Below, one piece after another: positions 33,159-41,924 of a DNA stretch of 60,608 nucleotides. Position numbers and translations under genes: made by a program. The DNA comes from Oscillospiraceae bacterium (lineage in GTDB: Bacteria; Bacillota; Clostridia; Oscillospirales; CAG-382). The notes under the pieces are model-generated. The model was not told the DNA's origin. It searched no databases and worked only from the letters and a program-made list of their open reading frames with translations. The stretch is taken from contig SVTM01000012.1 in the NCBI GenBank assembly GCA_015063785.1, positions 1-60,608 of the forward strand, read 5' to 3'. Positions within the stretch are counted from its first letter, which is position 1. Each line of letters starts with the position of its first letter.

Positions 33159-34103
33159 ATGATCGAAATCAAAAACGTTGTAAAAAAATACGGCAGCCTT
33201 TACGCCGTGAAGGATATATCCTTTACCATTGGCACGGGCGAGATCGTCGGTTTCCTCGGTCCCAACGGCGCAGGAAAAAGTACCACCATGAATATCCTCA
33301 CGGGGTATCTTTCGGCAACCTCGGGTTCTGCCATGATCGACGGCATCGACATCCTTGAAAATCCCATCGCCGCCAAGAGGCGCATCGGTTTTCTTCCCGA
33401 GCAACCGCCCCTTTACCTTGACATGACGGTGAAGGAATACCTTAATTTTGTTTACGACCTCAAGCATTGCACCCTTAACCGCAAAAAGCATATTGCCGAG
33501 ATCTGCGAGGTAGTGAAGATTGGCAACGTATACAACCGCATTATCGGCCACCTTTCAAAGGGTTATCGCCAGCGTGTGGGAATTGCGCAGGCGCTCATTG
33601 GAAATCCGCCGGTGCTGATTTTTGACGAGCCTACGGTGGGTCTTGACCCCCAGCAGATCATCGAGATCCGAAACCTTATCGGCGCGCTGGGACAAAAACA
33701 CACGGTCATCTTGAGCACTCACATCCTCTCGGAGGTGCAGGCGGTGTGCGACAGAATCATCGTTATCAACAAGGGCGAGCTTGTGGCAGACGAAAAAACC
33801 AGCGAGCTTGGAAACCTTGTGGGGGGAGCAAAGAAGCTTTCGGCAAAGATTGCAGGCGATGTTGACGAGGTTTTGAACATCGTCGGAAACGTCGACGGTG
33901 TAAGATCGGTTAAATTTGACAGCCCTGCCGAGGATGGCAGCAACACATACATCATCGAGCAGAGGGTTCCCCACGTGGAAAAGCAACTTTTCTATGCCCT
34001 TTCACGTGCAAATCTTCCGCTTACGGGACTTTGTGAGGTTCAGATGAGCCTTGAGGACGTCTTTATTGCACTTATCGAAAACAAGAGAAAGGAGAATGTG
34101 TGA
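33159..34103 (+). CDS. ABC transporter ATPase, GldA-like
   Basis: A 314-residue ATPase; ATG 33159 (MIEIKNVVKKYG) has AAAGGAAG upstream, while the longer frame lacks a site. Walker A GPNGAGKSTTMN, signature LSKGYRQRVGIAQALIG, Walker B VLIFDEPTVGLDPQQI and H-loop STHILSE are intact. A C-terminal extension (about 220-314) resembles the accessory domain of ABC-2 type ATPases. With the permease, the GldG-like protein and the DUF4340 protein it forms a four-gene system seen in many non-gliding Firmicutes. Confidence 0.93.
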   Translation: MIEIKNVVKKYGSLYAVKDISFTIGTGEIVGFLGPNGAGKSTTMNILTGYLSATSGSAMIDGIDILENPIAAKRRIGFLPEQPPLYLDMTVKEYLNFVYDLKHCTLNRKKHIAEICEVVKIGNVYNRIIGHLSKGYRQRVGIAQALIGNPPVLIFDEPTVGLDPQQIIEIRNLIGALGQKHTVILSTHILSEVQAVCDRIIVINKGELVADEKTSELGNLVGGAKKLSAKIAGDVDEVLNIVGNVDGVRSVKFDSPAEDGSNTYIIEQRVPHVEKQLFYALSRANLPLTGLCEVQMSLEDVFIALIENKRKENV

Positions 34104-34816
34104 TGTTACCGATATATAAGCGCGAAATGCGAGCATATTTCATTTCTCCCATCGGCTATACCTTCATTGCCGTTTTCCTTGCGGTATCGGGTGGTCTTTT
34201 CTCGCTGACAACTGCGTGGATGGAAACTGCCGACGTTGCCACCTATTTCACCCTGATGATCTTCATGTTCACGGTGCTTATTCCGCTGCTCACAATGAAG
34301 CTCTTTTCGGAGGAAAGAAAGACCAAGACCGAGCAGATCCTTCTGACCTCGCCCGTCAGTCTTTTTGGCATAGTAATCGCAAAATTTCTTGCGGCTTTCA
34401 CCCTGTACGCCGCAACCATGACCCTTTCTTGTCTCATCAACTATTCGGTTTTGACTTCCGTTTCGGGAAAATCTCCGGTTTTCTCGCAGTTTTTTGGCAA
34501 TTTTGTCGGCATTCTTTTCCTGGGTGCGGCGTTTATTGCCGTGGGAGTGTTCATGTCGGCAATAACCGAAAACCAGGTGGTTTCGGCGGTGGCGACTTTT
34601 GGTGTTATTCTTCTTATGATGGTTGTAAATTTCGTCATATCGCTCATCGGAAACGCCTTTATCCGCAGTATTCTCAAGTGGTTTTCGGTGGTGGACAGAT
34701 ACACCTTCTTCACACGCGGAATTTTCTCGCTTCCTGCGATAATCTATTTTGTCAGTCTTGTTATTATTTTCCTTTTCCTCACGGCGCGCGTTTATGAAAT
34801 GCGCCGCTGGAATTGA
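34103..34816 (+). CDS. ABC-2 type permease, GldF-like
   Basis: A 237-residue protein with about six membrane segments and no ATPase. Its ATG overlaps the previous stop by one base, with GGAG eight bases before it. It opens LPIYKREMRAYFISPIGY, a motif common in GldF-type permeases, and shows KLFSEERKTKTEQILLTSP. The substrate is unknown; in Bacteroidetes GldA/F/G support gliding, but no gliding machinery is present here. Confidence 0.9.
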   Translation: MLPIYKREMRAYFISPIGYTFIAVFLAVSGGLFSLTTAWMETADVATYFTLMIFMFTVLIPLLTMKLFSEERKTKTEQILLTSPVSLFGIVIAKFLAAFTLYAATMTLSCLINYSVLTSVSGKSPVFSQFFGNFVGILFLGAAFIAVGVFMSAITENQVVSAVATFGVILLMMVVNFVISLIGNAFIRSILKWFSVVDRYTFFTRGIFSLPAIIYFVSLVIIFLFLTARVYEMRRWN

Positions 34817-34833
34817 TGGCGGAGGTGCGAAAA

Positions 34834-36357
34834 ATGGCGAACAATATTCAAAAAAGCTTCAGAAGAATTCTGAAAAGCAAAAAAATCAAGTTCGGCTCGG
34901 TTGCTCTTGCCTTTACCATCATGTTCGTGGTGATCGTCCTTTTGCTCAACGCCCTTGTTTCGGTTTTTGATGCAAAAAAAGGACTTTATATCGACACCAC
35001 CGGCGAGCAGAGATATGAGATCGGCGATATCACCATCGAAAAGCTTTCGGGCATCACCGAAAAGATCGAGATCGTCTTCTGTGCCGACCGCGACATTCTT
35101 GTGGGCAACAGCGTAATGGGTATGATTGTTACCCTTGCTGAAAAATACGAAACCACTTTCCCCAACATTTCGGTCAGATTTCTTGATCTGAAGCGTGACC
35201 TGAAGGAGGCAAAGAACCTTTCGAATCTGGCAGGCGGCGAAAACCCCACCGAAACCGACGTTATCATCAGAGCGGTCGATTCCGAAAGAGCCAGACTCTT
35301 GAAATACGGCGCTTTCTTTGTTTCGGACAGCACAGGTTACAGCTATGTCGGATTTGATGGCGAAAGACGCTTTACCGAATCGATTCTTATGGCGCTCAAC
35401 GCCTCGAACGACAAGGTGGTTTTTCTCACAGGTCACCGTGAAAACACCAACCCCACAAAGCTTAAGGAAGTTCTTGCAGGTGCAGGATATCTTGACGGAC
35501 AGATCGAGGTGATCGATCTTTTGAAACAGGAGATACCCGAAAACACAAGACTTATCATAATCAACGATCCTGCCCTTGATTTTCATGGATACGAATCCGA
35601 ACTTAAGGGCAACACCAACGAGATCAAAAAGCTTGACAGCTATCTGAAGAATAACTACAGCAACCTTCTCGTCTGCATCGACCACGAAACCAAGGAGCTC
35701 CCTGCTCTGCGCGATTATCTTTCGACCACCTGGGGCATCACCTATCAGGCGGCAAGCTCGGTTGAGGACAGAGAAAACGCCTCCACTACGGGTGAGAGCA
35801 GAATAAAGCCCGTATATTACAAATCGGCAAACGGTGATGATTATATCGCCCAGCGTATCGTCAGAAATCTTGACGATTACACCGTTGTAATGGGTTCGTG
35901 TGTACCCCTTGAACCGTCGGGCAAATCGGCGGGCAAACTGGTTGCCCCCGTGCTTACCACCTCTGACAATGCGGTGGTTTACAAGGGCAAGGAATCCGTT
36001 TCGGCAAAGAACGTGCCTCTTATGATGGTATCGACGCTCGAGGCTTATCCCGTAAATCCTGCAACAGGTGTGCAGGAAACAAAGTTTGCCCACGTTATCG
36101 TTTCGGGTTCCACCGACTTTATCCATTCGGATCTTGACGAGACCAACAGCAACAGCACCCTTGTGCGCAACATTCTTTCGCTGGTCGGCACACAGAGCGT
36201 TACCACCGATATTGAGCCCAAACTTTTTGTTGACAACAAGCTCGAAACCATGAAAGAAAACGACGCGAAAAAGATCACTCTTATTCTGACCTTCCTTCCC
36301 GCAGGTCTTGTGGCGGCGGCAGGCGTGGCAGTTTATGTGAGGAGAAAGAGATTATGA
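34834..36357 (+). CDS. GldG-like ABC-associated protein
   Basis: A 507-residue protein. ATG 34834 is chosen because GGAGGT lies seven bases upstream; earlier ATG 34816 overlaps the previous stop but has no clear site. One N-terminal helix (about 20-43), a large extracytoplasmic domain of the GldG/ABC_transp_aux type (VVFLTGHRE, IIINDPALDF) and a C-terminal helix before the basic tail YVRRKRL. It probably forms the outer-face partner of the permease. Its stop overlaps the next start by four bases. Confidence 0.87.
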   Translation: MANNIQKSFRRILKSKKIKFGSVALAFTIMFVVIVLLLNALVSVFDAKKGLYIDTTGEQRYEIGDITIEKLSGITEKIEIVFCADRDILVGNSVMGMIVTLAEKYETTFPNISVRFLDLKRDLKEAKNLSNLAGGENPTETDVIIRAVDSERARLLKYGAFFVSDSTGYSYVGFDGERRFTESILMALNASNDKVVFLTGHRENTNPTKLKEVLAGAGYLDGQIEVIDLLKQEIPENTRLIIINDPALDFHGYESELKGNTNEIKKLDSYLKNNYSNLLVCIDHETKELPALRDYLSTTWGITYQAASSVEDRENASTTGESRIKPVYYKSANGDDYIAQRIVRNLDDYTVVMGSCVPLEPSGKSAGKLVAPVLTTSDNAVVYKGKESVSAKNVPLMMVSTLEAYPVNPATGVQETKFAHVIVSGSTDFIHSDLDETNSNSTLVRNILSLVGTQSVTTDIEPKLFVDNKLETMKENDAKKITLILTFLPAGLVAAAGVAVYVRRKRL

Positions 36358-37814
36358 TGAACAAGAAAAACAGAATAATTCTTATCGCGTGCCTTGCTGT
36401 CATTCTGGTGTTGGCACTGGTGCTGGCGATCGCAGGAAGATCGACCGAAAAAACCGACGGCACAACTCCCGACACGAGCGAAACAAACCCCGAAGGAAAG
36501 CTTCCATATGCCGAAAAAGCGCAAAAGGTGTTTGCATCTCTTGAAAGCGAAAAAGATATTTCCAAGCTCGAGGTGTACAAAAAGGACGATCTTAAGTACA
36601 CCATCGTTTACAATGCCGCCATCGACGGATTTTTGCTTCAGGGTTATGAGCATATGCTTTACAACGAAGACTTTTCAAAGATCATCACAGCGGCAAGCAC
36701 TCTTGAAATAAAAGAAGAGATTGCAGACCCCATCTCGGACGAGGAATACGGTGTTTCCCCTTCCTCTGCCGAATACACCGTTATGCTTACCGACAAAAAC
36801 GGCAAACAGCAGATGCTTTATGTCGGTTCGCCCCTTATTTCGGGTTCGGGATATTACTGCAAGCTTTCGGACGACGACAGGGTTTTCTGCGTAAACAATT
36901 CTGTCAAAAAGCTTTTTGCCGACAACAATTCGCTGCTTTCCACCCAACTGCAGGATCCTCTTGACAGCTCAAAATATCACTACACCGAAAGCTTCAAGCT
37001 TTACAAAGACTTGCTTCCCTTTGTGGAGGTGCGCTTTGTCCCCGAAGAAGAGCGCGAAAGCGGCAACGCCTACGGATATTATCAGATGGTATATCCCGGC
37101 GAATATATTCCTTCTGATTCAAATTACGATGCGGCGCTGAAAAGTCTGATCTGCCCCATGGCAGACAGTGTTGTCACCACCGAAATCACCCCCGAAAATA
37201 TAGAAAAATACGGCTTCTCAAAGCCGTCGTACGAGGTTGAATACACCCTTGACGGCAAGACGAACAAGCTTTATTTTGGCAACCGCACGGGCGACGGCAT
37301 GATATATGTGATGTCGGATTACGGTTTCATCGGACTTGCCGTTATTGACGAGCATTTTCCTTTCCTCAACTATGAGCTTGTGGATTTCATCAATCCGTAT
37401 CTTTTCGGCATGAACATCAACTATATCTCCCGTGTCACCCTGTCGGGTCAGGGATTTTCGGACAGATACGTTCTTTCGGGCAAAAACGATGCCCTTGTTG
37501 TCACAGACGAAAAGAGCGGCGAGCCCATTGACACGCAGAACTTCAGAAATTACTACCGTGATCTTCTGATGCTTGAAATGAAAGGCTATGCCACATCTGC
37601 AAACGAAGAAAACTGGAAATTCACCTTTAATATCGAAACGGTTGGCGGAAAGATTTATGAATTCAAATTCTATCACACCTCCGAGCGCGAATGCTACTAT
37701 ACTGTGAACGGTAAGGGTGAATTTTACGTTGACATTTCTGATGTGGAAAAGATACTTTCGGATGCGCGCAAGCTTGCCGCAGGCGAAAAGGTGGATCCCG
37801 AAGCGGAATTTTGA
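36354..37814 (+). CDS. DUF4340 membrane-anchored protein
   Basis: A 486-residue protein starting in an ATGA overlap with the GldG-like gene; GGAG lies nine bases before. One N-terminal helix (IILIACLAVILVLALVLAI), then repeated beta-rich segments typical of DUF4340 (SKLEVYKKDD, FGFSKPS-type lines). Members are regularly found behind GldFG-like genes, and the role is unknown. This is the last gene of the operon. Confidence 0.85.
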   Translation: MMNKKNRIILIACLAVILVLALVLAIAGRSTEKTDGTTPDTSETNPEGKLPYAEKAQKVFASLESEKDISKLEVYKKDDLKYTIVYNAAIDGFLLQGYEHMLYNEDFSKIITAASTLEIKEEIADPISDEEYGVSPSSAEYTVMLTDKNGKQQMLYVGSPLISGSGYYCKLSDDDRVFCVNNSVKKLFADNNSLLSTQLQDPLDSSKYHYTESFKLYKDLLPFVEVRFVPEEERESGNAYGYYQMVYPGEYIPSDSNYDAALKSLICPMADSVVTTEITPENIEKYGFSKPSYEVEYTLDGKTNKLYFGNRTGDGMIYVMSDYGFIGLAVIDEHFPFLNYELVDFINPYLFGMNINYISRVTLSGQGFSDRYVLSGKNDALVVTDEKSGEPIDTQNFRNYYRDLLMLEMKGYATSANEENWKFTFNIETVGGKIYEFKFYHTSERECYYTVNGKGEFYVDISDVEKILSDARKLAAGEKVDPEAEF

Positions 37815-37855
37815 TCTTTGGGTTTCGAAAAGTTAAAAAATATACCCTTTTCTTA

Positions 37856-37884
37856 TTGCAAAAAGGATGTCCTGATGATACAAT
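37856..37884 (+). promoter_or_regulatory. Promoter of the GH20/SGNH operon
   Basis: TTGCAA (37856-37861), 17-base spacer, TACAAT (37879-37884). It places the start near 37891, upstream of two hairpins. Confidence 0.6.
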
Positions 37885-37890
37885 TTTAAT

Positions 37891-37906
37891 GCTCCCCGCC
37901 GGGAGC
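37891..37906 (+). other. Small leader hairpin
   Basis: GCTCCC (37891-37896), CGCC, GGGAGC (37901-37906), right at the expected transcript start. Confidence 0.6.
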
Positions 37907-37930
37907 GGAAAAGTATATTTGTAACTTACG

Positions 37931-37964
37931 GCGGCGGGAGATAGCTCTTCCGCCGCTTTATTTT
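37931..37964 (+). terminator. Terminator-like hairpin before the second GH20 gene
   Basis: GCGGCGGGAG (37931-37940), loop ATAGCT, CTTCCGCCGC (37947-37956; one G:U), then TTTATTTT. It can end the Gld operon, but it lies after the GH20 promoter, so it may also act as an attenuator. Confidence 0.75.
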
Positions 37965-37985
37965 ACCCACACGGAGGTGTCGATT

Positions 37986-39422
37986 ATGTTTATGTTGCCC
38001 TTGCCAAAGCAATATGTCCGCAACAGCGGTGATTTTGTTTTTTCAAAAAAGCTGGTGATAACCCTGCCCGAGGGAATATGTGACAGTCGTTTTTTGCCCC
38101 ATCTTTGCGGTCTTGTATCGGGTTATACCGCAGGCAGAGTGAGTGCGGAATTTGTTACGTCAAAAAAGCTTTCGAATGCTGCGGTTATTGCTGATGCCGC
38201 CTTTGACGGCGAAATTTGCGGCAAAACCGAAAACGATTACGAGCTTTGCTGCACTGGCGAAAATATCAAGTTTTATTTTTCGGACCGTTTGGGTTTTGTG
38301 CATGCATTTACAAGCTTTCTTCAGCTTATCCGCATTGAAGGTACACCCGACGAGCTGTTTTTCCGGGTGCCGTGCTATGAGATCAAGGACAAGCCCGACC
38401 TTTCTTTCCGTGCCGTTCATCTGTGCGTTTTTGTTCAGACAAGCCTTGATTTTCTGAAAAAGGCAATATCACTTTGCGGAATAATGAAATGCTCGCACGT
38501 GGTGCTTGAATTTTGGGGGACATATCGCTATGAATGTTGTCCGTCGCTTGCGTGGAAAGAGGCGTACACCAAAGAACAGATAAGGCCGATCATTGAATTT
38601 GCCAACGCCCTGGGGCTTGAGGTTATCCCCATGCTCAACCATCTTGGCCATGCATCACAGGCACGCATCTGCTCGGGCAAACATTCGGCGCTTGACAACG
38701 ATCTTGCTCTTGCCCCCCTTTTTGAAGAGGACGGCTGGTCGTGGTGCACATCCAACCCCGAAACAAAAAAGCTTCTTGCGCTTTGCCGAAAAGAGCTTAT
38801 CGAGCTTTGCGGAGAAGGCAAATATTTCCACATCGGCTGCGACGAGGCCTACACCTTTGGCAGCTGCGACAAATGCTCGAAAAAAAGCCGCAACGAGCTT
38901 ATGAAAGAGCATCTTGTAAATATAACCGAGGATCTGAAAAAATACGGCAGACGCCCCATAATGTGGTCAGATATGCTTTTGAACAGAGCCGATTTTGATG
39001 AGAAATACGAGATATACGGAAAGGAAGAATACAAAATACGCCCCGAGCTTCCGCGTGATATCATTATGGCGGACTGGCAGTATTCGATAACCGAAGAATT
39101 TGAAACATCAAAGGTGTTTTCAAACGATGGTTTTGATGTGGTGACCTGCCCGTGGAGAACACGAAACAACGTGTCTGCCGCCGTTGATACGGCGAAAAAC
39201 AACGGCCTTTTCGGCGTGCTTGGCACCACCTGGCACACCCTTGCCGAAATGCAATGGCTTATCCCGTACATTTCCGACGGAATGTGGGGCAACACAGAGC
39301 TTTTGACCGACCAGGAATACACTCTTTATTTTTCATACAACGTGCGCAGATGTGTTCCGTCGGGCGGAGAATACAAAAAAGCGGGTTTTCTTGAAAAAGA
39401 GCTTGCAGGAAGAACGTTGTAA
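37986..39422 (+). CDS. GH20-like beta-N-acetylhexosaminidase
   Basis: A 478-residue protein. ATG 37986 is used because CGGAGGTG lies six bases upstream; the earlier GTG lies within that site. A GH20b-type N-terminal domain (about 1-120) is followed by a TIM barrel. The catalytic Asp-Glu pair is Asp286-Glu287 in YFHIGCDEAYTFG. It is shorter than and only distantly similar to the GH20 enzyme at 21219-23012. No signal peptide. In an operon with an SGNH hydrolase 18 bases downstream, suggesting that acetyl groups and HexNAc units are removed from the same sugar. Confidence 0.86.
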   Translation: MFMLPLPKQYVRNSGDFVFSKKLVITLPEGICDSRFLPHLCGLVSGYTAGRVSAEFVTSKKLSNAAVIADAAFDGEICGKTENDYELCCTGENIKFYFSDRLGFVHAFTSFLQLIRIEGTPDELFFRVPCYEIKDKPDLSFRAVHLCVFVQTSLDFLKKAISLCGIMKCSHVVLEFWGTYRYECCPSLAWKEAYTKEQIRPIIEFANALGLEVIPMLNHLGHASQARICSGKHSALDNDLALAPLFEEDGWSWCTSNPETKKLLALCRKELIELCGEGKYFHIGCDEAYTFGSCDKCSKKSRNELMKEHLVNITEDLKKYGRRPIMWSDMLLNRADFDEKYEIYGKEEYKIRPELPRDIIMADWQYSITEEFETSKVFSNDGFDVVTCPWRTRNNVSAAVDTAKNNGLFGVLGTTWHTLAEMQWLIPYISDGMWGNTELLTDQEYTLYFSYNVRRCVPSGGEYKKAGFLEKELAGRTL

Positions 39423-39440
39423 TTTACGGAGGAAAAGAAA

Positions 39441-40340
39441 ATGGCAAGATTTCCCGATGGTGCCCGCGTTTGCTTTGTGGGCGACAGTCTGACTGCAACA
39501 TTTAATTACGAAGGTCTTATCGCGGCGTTTTACCGTGACAATTTCAGAGATTCCAAGGTGCGCATATATAATTGCGGCGTTGCAGGTGGCAGAGCCGCGT
39601 CTCAGCTGGCTTTTCTTGAAAAAGACACCCTTATTCACAAGCCCACCCACGCCGTTGTTATGCTTGGCGTAAACGATTCGGCAAGATGGCTTTTGCAGAC
39701 CGAGAAGACCGAAAAGCGTTTTCTTGACCTTGTTAGGGTGTATGAAAGATTTATGGTGGATCTGCCTGCTCTTTGCGATGCCCTTGAACAGGCAGGCGCA
39801 GAGATAATCCTTTGCACTCCGGCACCCTACGCCGAATATCAGGATTCTCCCACAGAGCCTCTGAAGGGTGGATATGCTCTTGTGGCAGGCTATGCGGAAT
39901 TTTGCAGACAGCTTGCAAAAGAGCGCTCGTATCCCCTTTGCGACATTCACAGCTATCTGACGCAGCTTCTTCAGACCGAAGCTTTTTACAACGACGACCG
40001 CGTTCATCCCAACGACCGCGGACAGTACTATATCGCGAAGCATTTTCTCGAATTCCAGGGGCTTGATCTCGGCGAGCAAAAGCCTGTGCCCGAGGATTTT
40101 TCCGAGCTTGTGCGCGAGTCGATGATACTGCGCGATATCCTTTCGGCAAAGATCAATGTTGTCGGAAAATACGATCTTCCCGAAGAGGAAAACAAAAGGA
40201 TAGTGCAGGAATATCTCGACGCCGACCGCGCCCCCGGCCCTTATCACAAGCATATTGCCGAGACCTTTTTGCAGTACGTAGACCACTGGGACGAGCACAT
40301 GGACAAAGTCAGAAAGCTTACAGACGAGCTTATGGGTTAA
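39441..40340 (+). CDS. SGNH/GDSL hydrolase
   Basis: A 299-residue esterase. Block I is VCFVGDSLTATF (Ser near residue 16), block II gives NCGVAGGRAAS, block III VVMLGVNDSARW, and the catalytic Asp-His pair lies in DDRVHPNDRGQYYIA. GGAGGAAAAG precedes ATG 39441. No signal peptide, so intracellular; likely a carbohydrate esterase acting on acetylated oligosaccharides with the GH20 enzyme upstream. Ends at a terminator shared with the convergent ADP-ribosylglycohydrolase gene. Confidence 0.9.
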   Translation: MARFPDGARVCFVGDSLTATFNYEGLIAAFYRDNFRDSKVRIYNCGVAGGRAASQLAFLEKDTLIHKPTHAVVMLGVNDSARWLLQTEKTEKRFLDLVRVYERFMVDLPALCDALEQAGAEIILCTPAPYAEYQDSPTEPLKGGYALVAGYAEFCRQLAKERSYPLCDIHSYLTQLLQTEAFYNDDRVHPNDRGQYYIAKHFLEFQGLDLGEQKPVPEDFSELVRESMILRDILSAKINVVGKYDLPEEENKRIVQEYLDADRAPGPYHKHIAETFLQYVDHWDEHMDKVRKLTDELMG

Positions 40341-40346
40341 AAAAAC

Positions 40347-40386
40347 AAAACCGCTGTCAACCAAACGGAAGACAGCGGTTTTTTCT
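40347..40386. terminator. Bidirectional terminator, SGNH and ADP-ribosylglycohydrolase genes
   Basis: AAAACCGCTGTC (40347-40358) pairs with GACAGCGGTTTT (40371-40382); T-rich on both strands. Confidence 0.85.
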
Positions 40387-40387
40387 T

Positions 40388-41911
40388 TTATACACAAACT
40401 ATTTCTATCGGAACGTATACCTTTGTGGGTCTGTCGTGGGGGGCAACCTCGAGAACCACGGTGGTTCTGGGCTCGCGCATTTCGCCGACGGCGAGATCAA
40501 GCTCAACCTCGGCGTGTCCCGTGCCGCAATGGTAGGTGTTGAGGAAAAGCGATGAGCATTTTCCTGTTGAAATGCTCCAGCCCTCACCCTCGGGGAGCAG
40601 CCATCTGAGCTGAAGCCACTGCTGAACACCCATGTAGGTGGACATATTTTCGGCGTGGATTCTGACCTTTTTCACGTCGCCCGGTCTTGCCTCGATTCCC
40701 TCGGGAAGCGAAACCTTGACGTTAAAGAGGGGATGATCCGCCGTGAAGGTGCAAAGGCAATCGTTGTAATGATCGCTGAAATTGTAGGGCTTTATCATCC
40801 ACTCTTCTGTGGGACTGTCAAAAAGCTCTTTTCCTTCTTTTACGGTGATGTCGCCTGTCATAAAGTTGTAGTAACCGTTAAGAAAGGCAGGCATGAGAGC
40901 GCAGGTTCTGTCTGTAAGCTCGGTTACCGTCTTGGGAACGCTGATGAAGCCGGTCTTCAGATTGAGGCAAACGGTCTTTATTTCGTCGCCGATGGGCTTT
41001 ATCCATTTTTCGGGAAGATTTTTTTCGCCGTTGATTATACCAAGCACCGAACCGAGAGTTGCCGTGGTGCAGTCGCCGTCCTCGGCACAACCTGCGGCAA
41101 TGCAGATGCTCTTGCCAAAATCGCCCTCGCCGTAAAGCCAGCCGATGATGACAAGTCCGACGTTCGAGGGGGCGTCATATCCCCAGGGAGCCACGGGAAG
41201 TCCGTCGGGATTGGGAGATTCGGGGCGCTGCGCGCCGAACGAATCGGGAACCTCGGTAAGAAGCTTTATTCTCGCTTCTTTCCAGGTAAGTCCGCTCTTG
41301 TAGCATTCAAGGGCGATTTTTACAGCCTTTGCAACGCCGCAATCTTTGGGAATGTATGAAAGTCCGATCTCCACAAGCTCGTAAAGACCCGATTCCACAA
41401 AAGCCGCGCTTTCTATTGCTGCGGTGAAAACTTCGGCATAAACGCCTTCGTCCGCGTGGTCGACCGAGGCATCCTCATAGGCATATTTTACCGCCACTTC
41501 GGGATGTCCGGGGGCAAGGCACGCCCACAGCTCGCTTCTGATCCACGCCCCGTTGGAATCCTTGAAAGCGTTGTTGAAACCGCCCGAAACGGGAGGCGCA
41601 ACGCCCATGCGCATATTGGATTTTGAAACGCCGTATTCTGCCCAGTTGGGGATAATGGTGGATATCCAGTATTCGGCAAGGATCTTGGAGTTTACAGCAG
41701 GGCCAAAGCGTTCTGCGGCGTTGAGCCACGAAAGCTGAAGGTCAAGGTCGTCATTGGCAAGAACGCCTTCTTGCTCGTAGTTGTGGGTGTAAAATTCAAT
41801 GTCAAAAGCCTGTCTGTATGCTTCAAAGGGTGCGCCGAGGGTTCCACCGATGTTTTTTCCCAGCCAGCATCCGCGGACCTTGTCATAATATGCTTCTTTT
41901 GAAAGTGTCAT
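40388..41911 (-). CDS. ADP-ribosylglycohydrolase family protein
   Basis: A 507-residue protein; AAGGAG precedes ATG 41911. The N-terminal ARH fold opens YYDKVRGCWLGKNIGGTLGAPFE and has LANDDLDLQL (Asp54, Asp55, Asp57) as the first metal cluster; AEDGDCTTATLGS around residue 277 gives the second. It is longer than the usual 300-350 residues, with a C-terminal beta-rich domain (about 380-507, LPEGIEARPGDVKKVRIH). Such long members are common in gut bacteria beside glycoside hydrolases and may cleave a sugar-nucleoside bond rather than ADP-ribose. Last gene of the minus-strand operon from 44425. Confidence 0.85.
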   Translation of the reverse strand: MTLSKEAYYDKVRGCWLGKNIGGTLGAPFEAYRQAFDIEFYTHNYEQEGVLANDDLDLQLSWLNAAERFGPAVNSKILAEYWISTIIPNWAEYGVSKSNMRMGVAPPVSGGFNNAFKDSNGAWIRSELWACLAPGHPEVAVKYAYEDASVDHADEGVYAEVFTAAIESAAFVESGLYELVEIGLSYIPKDCGVAKAVKIALECYKSGLTWKEARIKLLTEVPDSFGAQRPESPNPDGLPVAPWGYDAPSNVGLVIIGWLYGEGDFGKSICIAAGCAEDGDCTTATLGSVLGIINGEKNLPEKWIKPIGDEIKTVCLNLKTGFISVPKTVTELTDRTCALMPAFLNGYYNFMTGDITVKEGKELFDSPTEEWMIKPYNFSDHYNDCLCTFTADHPLFNVKVSLPEGIEARPGDVKKVRIHAENMSTYMGVQQWLQLRWLLPEGEGWSISTGKCSSLFLNTYHCGTGHAEVELDLAVGEMREPRTTVVLEVAPHDRPTKVYVPIEIVCV

Positions 41912-41924
41912 TTTTCTTTCTCCT

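Noticed and set aside
34792..36126. A 444-residue minus-strand frame across the GldG-like gene
   Set aside because: Shadow of the GldG-like gene, which is tightly packed between overlapping plus-strand neighbours.
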